5,225 nucleotides of DNA from positions 1 through 5,225 of the forward strand of contig JAHEDM010000202.1 in the NCBI GenBank assembly GCA_024641205.1, written 5' to 3'. A model generated the notes under the pieces. It was not told the DNA's origin. It made no database searches and worked only from the letters and a program-made list of their open reading frames with translations. This DNA is from Actinomycetes bacterium (GTDB taxonomy: Bacteria > Actinomycetota > Acidimicrobiia > Spongiisociales > UBA4744). The position numbers and the translations under genes are program-made. This document shows positions 1 through 4,463 of this stretch, one piece after another; position 1 is the first letter of the stretch; every line of letters starts with the position of its first letter.

Positions 1-477
1 GGAGAGGTGATGGGAATTGCCCAGGAAATCGGGACCGCCTATGCCAAGGCTCTCTTGAGCTCCGGGCACGTGATCCCCGAAGAGGGCGTCGTGTTCCTCT
101 CCCTGGCCGATCGGGACAAAGCCGTCGGACTGGCAGTCGCTCAGGCCTTCACCATGCTCGGGTTTCGGCTGATGGCCACAGCCGGGACGGCCAGGTATTT
201 GGCCCACCACGGCGTGGCAACGGAACCGGTCGCCAAGGTCGGCGAGGGGGACGACCACAGTGCCGCCAGGATCGAATCGGGAAAGGTTGCGTTGGTGGTC
301 AACACACCGCAGGGTCGAAGGGCGAGAAGCGACGGAAGTCTGATCCGGGCGGCTTCTCGCCGAAGAGGCATCCCGTGTATCACAACCGTTCCCGGAGCGT
401 TGGCGGTAGCGAGGAGCCTGCAGGCCGATCGCGATGGTACCTACCGGGTCCGGAGCCTGCAGGAGTGGCGTCGATGA
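1..477 (+). CDS. carB: Carbamoyl-phosphate synthase large subunit, C-terminal part (5' truncated by window edge)
   Basis: Last 158 residues of the large subunit, which makes carbamoyl phosphate from bicarbonate, ammonia (passed from CarA) and two ATP; the product feeds pyrimidine and arginine synthesis in the cytosol. The frame is open from base 1. The first residues read GEVMGIA, the end of the second ATP-grasp (carbamate kinase) half. From about residue 28 comes the MGS-like allosteric domain: GVVFLSLADRDK, the TAGTA phosphate-loop motif, VVNTPQG, and the late IPCITTVPGA segment. In the family this domain binds effectors such as UMP or ornithine. The C-terminus VRSLQEWRR is family-typical, so the gene ends intact. 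About 85% of the roughly 1,070-residue protein lies outside the window. Its TGA overlaps the pyrD ATG (ATGA, 4 nt). Identification is secure; I cannot tell which effector is used. Confidence 0.97.
   Translation, partial: GEVMGIAQEIGTAYAKALLSSGHVIPEEGVVFLSLADRDKAVGLAVAQAFTMLGFRLMATAGTARYLAHHGVATEPVAKVGEGDDHSAARIESGKVALVVNTPQGRRARSDGSLIRAASRRRGIPCITTVPGALAVARSLQADRDGTYRVRSLQEWRR
417..463 (+). promoter_or_regulatory. Possible hairpin covering the pyrD ribosome binding site
   Basis: CCTGCAGG occurs twice, at 417-424 and 456-463. It is its own reverse complement, so the two copies can pair in the mRNA; C425-G455 extends the stem to 9 bp around a 29-nt loop. The 3' arm includes the AGG of the pyrD Shine-Dalgarno sequence. 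Ribosomes finishing carB would melt it, which would couple pyrD translation to carB. The sequence symmetry is directly visible; the function is inference. Both copies also encode the residues RSLQ in carB, so codon choice alone could have produced the repeat. Confidence 0.4.
461..465 (+). promoter_or_regulatory. Shine-Dalgarno sequence of pyrD, inside the carB end
   Basis: AGGAG lies 8 nt before ATG 474, ideal spacing. It decides the pyrD start: the GTG at 465-467 overlaps this site and cannot use it, and the in-frame ATG at 375 would give a poor 33-residue extension read out of frame from conserved carB sequence. The site is also partly inside a potential 9-bp stem (see the 417-463 entry). 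Confidence 0.8.
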
Positions 478-1385
478 CCGACATGTCGATGATGCTCGGA
501 CCGGTGGCACTTCGTTCACCGCTGATCGCTGCCTCCGGGACGGTTGGTTCGGTGGTCGACTTCGCCCGGGTCGGTGCCCTCGAAGCCTATGGGGCGGCCG
601 TGGCCAAGTCCGTGAGCGGTACGCCGTGGCCCGGCAATCCGGCCCCGCGGTTGGCGAATGCCGGTGCAGGGATGCTGAATGCGATCGGAATCGAAAACCC
701 GGGCGTCGCAGCCTGGGTCGACGAGATCGGCCCGCTCCTGGAGTCTCTCCCGGTTCCCGTGTGGGGTTCCGCAGTCGGAAAAACGGTCGGCGAGTTCGTC
801 GATGTTGCAGGCCAATTGGCGGCGACCGAAGTCGAAGCCGTTGAGATCAACCTGTCATGCCCCAATCTGGCCGGGGAGTCGATTTGGGCACTCGATGCCG
901 GGGCAACCGCCGCTGTGGTCAAGGCCGTCAGAAGTGCAATCGACAAACCGATCGGCGCCAAATTGTCTCCGAACGCCCAGGACATCGTCGGTATCGCCGG
1001 TGCAGCCGTGGAGAGTGGTGCAGACTGGCTCGTGTTGACGAACACCATCTCGGCGGCAGCCATCGACATAGAAACGCGAAAGCCCTTGCTCACCCGAACG
1101 ACCGGCGGGTTGTCAGGCCCTGCTCTCAAGCCGATCGCCCTCCGGTGTGTTCTACAAGTGCGCGATGCATTTCCAACGATTCCGATCGTTGGATGTGGGG
1201 GAGTGCGGAGCGGTTCGGACGTCGTCGAATACCTGCTGGCCGGGGCGTCGGCGGTTGCCATCGGAACCGCCCACTTCGAACGTCCGCGGGTAGGCAGGAT
1301 GGTCATGAAACAACTGCGGGCATATTGCAGCAGAAACGGAGTGGACCGGCTCCAAGATCTGATCGGAGGTATGCAGCCATGGTGA
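474..1385 (+). CDS. pyrD: Dihydroorotate dehydrogenase, class 1B-like catalytic subunit
   Basis: Oxidises dihydroorotate to orotate, the fourth step of UMP synthesis, with FMN in a cytosolic TIM barrel. The protein has 303 residues, normal for class 1. Visible motifs: SPLIAASGTVG (about 15-25), the FMN-contacting lysine in AKSVS (K45), NAIGIENPG (69-77), and NLSCPN (126-131) with the class 1 catalytic base Cys129; class 2 enzymes have Ser there. KLSPN (163-167), LTNT (188-191), GGLSGPALKPIA (211-222), GCGGVRSGSD (240-249) and AIGTA (262-266) complete the FMN phosphate site. The GGLSGPA and NAIG motifs point to class 1B, whose members normally pair with PyrK, an FAD/2Fe-2S subunit that passes electrons to NAD+. 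No pyrK is adjacent here. ATG 474 is chosen because it overlaps the carB stop (ATGA) and has AGGAG 8 nt upstream. Class 1B versus another class 1 type is less certain than the overall function. Confidence 0.95.
   Translation: MTDMSMMLGPVALRSPLIAASGTVGSVVDFARVGALEAYGAAVAKSVSGTPWPGNPAPRLANAGAGMLNAIGIENPGVAAWVDEIGPLLESLPVPVWGSAVGKTVGEFVDVAGQLAATEVEAVEINLSCPNLAGESIWALDAGATAAVVKAVRSAIDKPIGAKLSPNAQDIVGIAGAAVESGADWLVLTNTISAAAIDIETRKPLLTRTTGGLSGPALKPIALRCVLQVRDAFPTIPIVGCGGVRSGSDVVEYLLAGASAVAIGTAHFERPRVGRMVMKQLRAYCSRNGVDRLQDLIGGMQPW
1168..1197 (+). other. Strong imperfect inverted repeat (hairpin) inside pyrD
   Basis: Bases 1172-1180 and 1185-1193 are perfect 9-bp inverted complements separated by TCCG, a UNCG-type tetraloop sequence. 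Past one U-U mismatch (1171/1194), three more pairs (1168-1170 with 1195-1197, one of them G-U) lengthen the stem. It lies over the codons for the conserved PIVGCGG strand. No U-tract follows, so it is not an intrinsic terminator. It could be an mRNA stability or pausing element, or chance helped by the repeated Ile-Pro-Ile codons. Confidence 0.4.
1365..1370 (+). promoter_or_regulatory. Shine-Dalgarno sequence of pyrF, inside the pyrD end
   Basis: GGAGGT at 1365-1370, with GGAGG ending 9 nt before ATG 1379. This favours ATG 1379 over the next in-frame codon, GTG 1382, which would have a 12-nt spacer though it would give a neat GTGA overlap. The nearer ATG at 1371 is in the pyrD frame and is not a pyrF start. 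Confidence 0.75.
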
Positions 1386-2080
1386 ACGATCGAAATCCCA
1401 TCCTGGTGGCATTGGACGTCGGCACCGCTGAGGAGGCGGTACGACTTGCGAAGCTCTTGAACGCTTATGTGGGGGGATTCAAGGTTGGGCTCGAATTGCT
1501 CATGGGCCCCGGACCGGGCGTTGTTGCAGCAATAGCAGCCCTCGGCAAGCCAGTCTTTGCAGACGCAAAACTGCACGACATACCGTCGACCGTGGCGCGG
1601 GCCGCTCGACAATTGAGCAGGCTGGGAGCCAGGTGGGTGACCGTTCACACCTCCGGCGGTGGCCGCATGCTCAACGCCGCCGCGGAAGGCCTCGAGGAAG
1701 GAGCCGCCGGGAGACCGTCGGGGCTCCTGGCGGTGACCGTATTGACCAGCATGACCGGTGATGACCTCACTGAGACGGGCGTGTCGGGCAGCCCCGGAAG
1801 GCAGACGGCCCGGCTGGCGAAATTGGCCGCCGGGGCGGGTTGTGAAGGCGTTGTGTGCGCTCCCACCGAACTGGGGGTCATCGCCCAGGTTGCGCCTGAA
1901 CTGCTCAAGGTCACTCCCGGCATCCGCCCGCCCGCGTTTGCCGGTGACGATCAGCGCCGCATCGCCAGTCCTGCCGAAGCAATGGAGCGCGGCGCCGACT
2001 ATCTCGTGATCGGCCGACCGATCCTGGGTGCGGCCGATCCAGCGGCGGCGGCCCGCTCTATCCTGGCGTCTTTGGCCTGA
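1379..2080 (+). CDS. pyrF: Orotidine 5'-phosphate decarboxylase, subfamily 1
   Basis: Decarboxylates OMP to UMP, the last step of de novo pyrimidine synthesis, as a cytosolic TIM-barrel dimer. The 233 residues match the short bacterial subfamily 1. The signature ADAKLHDIPSTV (61-72) carries the catalytic Asp62-Lys64-Asp67; Asp13 in LVALDVG and Lys35 in FKVGLEL complete the charge network. VTVHTSGG (87-94), VTVLTSM (119-125), TPGIRP (179-184) and VIGRPI (210-215, Arg213 for the phosphate) are all in place. ATG 1379 overlaps the pyrD end by 7 nt and has GGAGG 9 nt upstream; the long upstream open frame (from about 857) is a shadow of pyrD. The related gene of M. tuberculosis belongs, as I recall, to the longer subfamily 2, so this one is of a different type from the mycobacterial gene at the same locus. 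No residue needed for activity is missing. Confidence 0.97.
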   Translation: MVNDRNPILVALDVGTAEEAVRLAKLLNAYVGGFKVGLELLMGPGPGVVAAIAALGKPVFADAKLHDIPSTVARAARQLSRLGARWVTVHTSGGGRMLNAAAEGLEEGAAGRPSGLLAVTVLTSMTGDDLTETGVSGSPGRQTARLAKLAAGAGCEGVVCAPTELGVIAQVAPELLKVTPGIRPPAFAGDDQRRIASPAEAMERGADYLVIGRPILGAADPAAAARSILASLA

Positions 2081-2097
2081 CCAAGCGTTTGGGTTGG

Positions 2098-2110
2098 TAG
2101 AGTGCGGATA
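2098..2110 (+). promoter_or_regulatory. Possible promoter of mihF in the pyrF-mihF gap
   Basis: This 49-nt gap (2081-2129) is the longest in the window. It holds TAGAGT at 2098-2103, a fit to the actinobacterial -10 pattern TANNNT, with an A at 2110 at the expected start point. That would leave a 20-nt leader containing GGAGG. The best -35 candidate, CTGACC (2077-2082), is only 15 nt away, and TTGGCC (2072-2077) is 20 nt away, so the -35 is weak. No terminator-like stem plus U-tract separates the genes, so mihF probably also receives read-through from the pyr genes. Confidence 0.35.
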
Positions 2111-2129
2111 CACCTGAATATGGAGGCGT

Positions 2130-2441
2130 ATGGCACCGCCGGAACTATCAAGCGAGCAACGGGCGGCCGCCCTGGCCAAGGCCGCAGAAGCGAGAAGAGT
2201 CCGCGCTGAGCTCAAACATTTGTTGAAGACAGGCTCGATTTCGTTTCCGGAACTACTCGAGCGTGCCGATGGGGATCCCATCGTGGCTGGGATGAAGGTT
2301 TTTGCCGTTCTGTCCTCGCTGCCCGGAACCGGCAAAGTGAAGGCGAAGAGGATGATGGAGGGCCATGCCATCGCAGACAGCAGACGGATCCGCGGACTTG
2401 GGCAGCGCCAGCGCGCCGCACTGCTCGAAGAGTTCTCCTGA
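2130..2441 (+). CDS. mihF: Actinobacterial integration host factor (mIHF), nucleoid-associated protein
   Basis: Small basic DNA-binding protein that bends and compacts DNA in Actinomycetota; it is unrelated in sequence to the proteobacterial IHF it is named after. The 103-residue length fits the family. The N-terminal helix LSSEQRAAALAKAAEARRVRAELK (6-29), rich in Ala, Arg and Lys, is followed by MKVFAVLSSLPGTGKVKAKRMM (55-76), the H2TH/S13-like segment with its helix-hairpin PGTGKVKA, and the very conserved tail RRIRGLGQRQRAALLEEF (85-102). ATG 2130 gives the family-typical MAxPxLxxEQRAAAL start. GGAGG at 2122-2126 sits only 3 nt away, unusually close. An out-of-frame ATG at 2120 opens a 29-codon frame without its own ribosome site and is ignored. 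The last 77 nt overlap the gmk frame. Its place just before gmk is conserved in actinobacteria and supports the name. Confidence 0.95.
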   Translation: MAPPELSSEQRAAALAKAAEARRVRAELKHLLKTGSISFPELLERADGDPIVAGMKVFAVLSSLPGTGKVKAKRMMEGHAIADSRRIRGLGQRQRAALLEEFS

Positions 2442-3018
2442 TCCTGCCGCCCCCGGGCGGCTCATCGTGGTCTCCGGTCCGTCTGGCGTCGGCAAGTCGA
2501 CCGTGGTCAACGCGCTTGCCGAACGGTATCCATTCTATTTTTCTGTTTCAGCAACGACCCGCCGCCCCCGGCCGGGAGAGACAGAAGGCATCGAGTACTA
2601 CTTCGTCGATACCGACGAGTTCGTGCGACTGCGTGACGGTGGGGAGCTGCTGGAGTGGGCTGAGTACAGCGGCAACTTCTACGGGACTCCTCGGGAACCG
2701 GTGCTCGACCGCATCGCGGCAGGAGACGACGTCTTACTCGACATTGAGGTCATGGGGGCCGTACAGGTCAAGGCATCCTTTCCGGATGCGCTCATGCTAT
2801 TTCTGACGCCGCCGACCATCGAGGCACTTGAGGAAAGGCTGCGGAGCCGGGGCGACACGCCGCCCGAAGACATCGCTCGCAGGCTGGTGATCGCCCGCTG
2901 GCAACTGGAAGTGGCCGAGGAACGATTCGATCATATCGTGGTCAACGACTCTGTTGAGGATGCGGTGAAACGGATCCTGCGTATACTGAAGGCCCCGCAC
3001 ACGAAAGCTGACAGATGA
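2365..3018 (+). CDS. gmk: Guanylate kinase
   Basis: Phosphorylates GMP and dGMP to the diphosphates using ATP, in the cytosol, supplying GTP. At 217 residues it is a little long. The P-loop GPSGVGKS is at 38-45. The GMP-binding signature SATTRRPRPGE...EYYFVD (62-82) holds the expected Arg and Tyr residues. EWAEYSGNFYGTP (97-109) and LLDIEVMGA (124-132) follow; most relatives have Gln where Met130 stands. The lid region PPTIEALEERLRSRG is at 149-163, and IVVND near 191-195 closes the fold. The first 31 residues, mostly Ala, Ser, Pro and Asp, are read out of frame across the mihF end. ATG 2365 (GGAGG at 2357-2361, 3-nt spacer) is the annotated start; TTG 2398 is an alternative that shortens the tail to about 20 residues. 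No other ATG, GTG, TTG or CTG start precedes the core. It shares ATGA with rpoZ. Function is secure, the start is not. Confidence 0.95.
   Translation: MPSQTADGSADLGSASAPHCSKSSPDPAAPGRLIVVSGPSGVGKSTVVNALAERYPFYFSVSATTRRPRPGETEGIEYYFVDTDEFVRLRDGGELLEWAEYSGNFYGTPREPVLDRIAAGDDVLLDIEVMGAVQVKASFPDALMLFLTPPTIEALEERLRSRGDTPPEDIARRLVIARWQLEVAEERFDHIVVNDSVEDAVKRILRILKAPHTKADR
2980..2994 (+). promoter_or_regulatory. Possible internal promoter of rpoZ within gmk
   Basis: TATACT at 2982-2987 is a near-consensus -10 hexamer lying 27 nt before the rpoZ ATG; a start near 2994 would give a leader of about 20 nt containing a weak GAAAG ribosome site. The 8-mer CGTATACT is identical to the one before metK. The -35 is poor: TTGAGG at 2954-2959 has a 22-nt spacer. 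The bases also encode Arg-Ile-Leu in gmk, so chance remains possible. Confidence 0.35.
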
Positions 3019-3245
3019 TTCAACCACCCATTGAGGACGTCCTGGAGCAGACGGGCGGCCGGTTTGACCTCGTGGTCGTTGCCGCTCGCCGGGCGCGCCA
3101 GATCAACGCCTATTTCAACCAGCTGGGAGAAGGCATCGGCCACTTCGTGCCACCCCAGGTCCATTCGTTGAGTCACAAGCCGCTCACGATCGCCTTGGAG
3201 GAAATCGCCCAGGGCAAGGTGGCGGTCGAGCGCGTCGAAGAGTAA
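3015..3245 (+). CDS. rpoZ: DNA-directed RNA polymerase omega subunit
   Basis: Small subunit that folds around the beta-prime C-terminus and aids assembly and stability of RNA polymerase; in many bacteria it takes part in the (p)ppGpp response. The 76 residues are within the bacterial range but near its short end. The family core is clear: MIQPPIEDVLEQ at the start, RFDLVVVAARRARQIN (16-31), and PLTIALEEIAQGKV (56-69). ATG 3015 overlaps the gmk TGA as ATGA, and only a weak GAAAG (3003-3007) precedes it, so translation is probably coupled to gmk. The close link with gmk and coaBC is typical of actinobacteria and many other bacteria. TAA at 3243-3245 is the only TAA stop among the complete genes here; the rest end in TGA. 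Confidence 0.96.
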   Translation: MIQPPIEDVLEQTGGRFDLVVVAARRARQINAYFNQLGEGIGHFVPPQVHSLSHKPLTIALEEIAQGKVAVERVEE

Positions 3246-3247
3246 GG

Positions 3248-4441
3248 GTGCTCAGCGGGCGCCGCATCCTGGTCGGAGTGACGGGGGGTGTGGCAGCCTA
3301 TAAGGCCGCGTACCTGGTTCGCCGTCTCGTAGAGCGGGGGGCAGACGTCCGGGTCATGATGACCAGGTCCGCACAGCAGTTTGTCGGCCCCCAGACGTTC
3401 GCGGCGATCACGGGACAGGGAGTTGCCTCAGAGCTGTTTGGAGCGGCTTCGGTGAGCCCGCATACCGAGCTCGCCCGCTGGGCCGAGGCGGTCATTATCG
3501 CACCGGCGACGGCCAACACGCTCGCCAAAGCAGCGCATGGTCTGTCCAGTGACCTGGTTTCGGCGACCATTCTGGCCACGACTGCCCCCGTGCTTCTCGC
3601 TCCGGCCATGCATACCGAGATGTGGGAGAACGCTGCCACCAGGCGCAATGTCGCCGTCCTGCAAGGCGACGGCCGCACCATGGTTGGCCCGGCCAGCGGC
3701 TCGTTGGCCGGAGGTGACACCGGACCGGGCCGGATGGTCGAACCCGAGGAGATCCTGCAGGCGCTCGAGCTGCTTCTGAAAGGTCCCCTCAGCGGCGTTC
3801 GTATGCTGGTGACGGCCGGCGGCACTCGTGAGCCGATCGATCCGGTGCGCTTCATCGGCAATCGCTCCTCAGGCAAGATGGGGTTTGCCATCGCTTCCGC
3901 CGCGGTAGCAAGCGGAGCCGACGTGATCCTGGTGTCGAGCGCCGACCTCCCCCCTCCGTCAGGTGCCCGGGTGGTCGAGGTCGAAACTGCTGAAGAGATG
4001 GGCCAATCTGTGGTCAAGCTCGCCCAGGAGGTAGATGTCGTCGTCATGGCGGCCGCGGTGGCCGATTTTCGCCCGGCCGTGATCGAGGAAACGAAACTAC
4101 GTCGGACGGACGGGATACCGGAGATTCGGCTCGAAGCGACCCCAGACATCCTGGCCAGTCTGGTCGCTCTGGAGAAACGCCCCTATCTGGTCGGCTTCGC
4201 CGCCGAGACAGGGTCCTACGACACAGCGATCCAAAAGGCGATATCCAAAGGCGTTGACCTCACCGTCGCCAACGATGTTGCCGCAGAAGGATCGGGGTTC
4301 GGGTCCGACACCAACCAGGTGGCGCTCATCGACAGCCAGGGGACGATCGAAAGGTGGCCGCTGCTCACCAAGGTCGAGGTGGCCCGCCGCCTGTGTGACC
4401 ACCTGGCCGGCCAACTCAACGAAAGGGCTGCCAAGGGGTGA
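3248..4441 (+). CDS. coaBC: Bifunctional phosphopantothenoylcysteine decarboxylase / phosphopantothenate-cysteine ligase
   Basis: Carries two consecutive steps of coenzyme A synthesis: the CoaB half joins 4'-phosphopantothenate to cysteine using CTP, and the CoaC half decarboxylates the product with FMN. The 397 residues are normal. CoaC (about 1-178): GVTGGVAAYKA (10-20), active-site His72 in HTELARWAE, PATANT (86-91), PAMHTEMW (119-126) and GGDTGPGRM (155-163). The E. coli enzyme has PAMN and ACGDIGPGRM; here Asn is His122 and the catalytic Cys is Gly155, variants I recall as usual in actinobacteria. CoaB (about 184-390): TAGGTREPIDPVRFIGNRSSGKMG (189-212), MAAAVADFRP (267-276), Lys283 in ETKLRR, VGFAAET (315-321) and AND (341-343). 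GTG 3248 is the start, 2 nt after the rpoZ stop, with GAAGAG (3237-3242) 5 nt upstream. No break or frameshift is seen. Confidence 0.96.
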   Translation: MLSGRRILVGVTGGVAAYKAAYLVRRLVERGADVRVMMTRSAQQFVGPQTFAAITGQGVASELFGAASVSPHTELARWAEAVIIAPATANTLAKAAHGLSSDLVSATILATTAPVLLAPAMHTEMWENAATRRNVAVLQGDGRTMVGPASGSLAGGDTGPGRMVEPEEILQALELLLKGPLSGVRMLVTAGGTREPIDPVRFIGNRSSGKMGFAIASAAVASGADVILVSSADLPPPSGARVVEVETAEEMGQSVVKLAQEVDVVVMAAAVADFRPAVIEETKLRRTDGIPEIRLEATPDILASLVALEKRPYLVGFAAETGSYDTAIQKAISKGVDLTVANDVAAEGSGFGSDTNQVALIDSQGTIERWPLLTKVEVARRLCDHLAGQLNERAAKG

Positions 4442-4447
4442 CACCCC
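4435..4447 (+). other. Short GC-rich inverted repeat across the coaBC stop
   Basis: GGGGTG (4435-4440) and CACCCC (4442-4447) are perfect inverted complements around A4441. RNA could form a 4-5 bp stem with a 3-5 nt loop. It has no U-tract, so it is a poor terminator; it lies in the spacer just upstream of the metK -10 and could be a small operator half-site pair, or chance. Nothing else is seen in the 21-nt gap. Confidence 0.25.
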
Positions 4448-4463
4448 CGTATACTCGCCCCCA
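4448..4463 (+). promoter_or_regulatory. metK promoter, predicted leaderless start
   Basis: TATACT at 4450-4455 is a strong -10 hexamer. It is followed by seven bases (CGCCCCC) and then the metK ATG, so the A of the ATG falls at the expected transcription start. No Shine-Dalgarno sequence exists in the 21-nt gap, as expected for a leaderless mRNA, a common class in actinobacteria. No good -35 is seen (GCTGCC at 17-nt spacing), also common there. Read-through from coaBC probably adds to expression. Confidence 0.65.

Noticed and set aside
375..473. Upstream ATG (375) as the pyrD start
   Set aside because: It would add 33 residues read across the conserved end of carB. ATG 474 has an ideal AGGAG and an ATGA overlap, and gives a normal class 1 length.
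857..1378. Open frame continuous with pyrF upstream of ATG 1379
   Set aside because: It lies wholly within pyrD in another frame, its sequence is arginine-rich shadow, and PyrF family proteins start near residue MVNDRNPILVALD.
2081..2097. CCAA / TTGG inverted repeats as a pyrF terminator
   Set aside because: The stem is only 4 bp and no U-run follows, so it would not stop transcription.
2120..2209. 29-codon frame starting at ATG 2120, overlapping the mihF start
   Set aside because: No ribosome binding site of its own and no recognisable peptide; the ATG is a chance neighbour of the GGAGG used by mihF.
587..2371. 594-codon open frame on the minus strand
   Set aside because: It runs antisense to pyrD, pyrF and mihF, all of which have complete family motifs. 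Its protein is a low-complexity mix with no recognisable domain. Long antisense frames are expected in GC-rich coding DNA.
2773..2789. 6-bp inverted repeat GCATCC / GGATGC in gmk
   Set aside because: Short, in the middle of a gene, and no U-tract; the number expected by chance in GC-rich sequence is not small.
3298..4149. 283-codon minus-strand open frame opposite coaBC
   Set aside because: Composition is Ser/Ala/Arg/Thr-rich without domains, and coaBC has intact catalytic motifs on the other strand.
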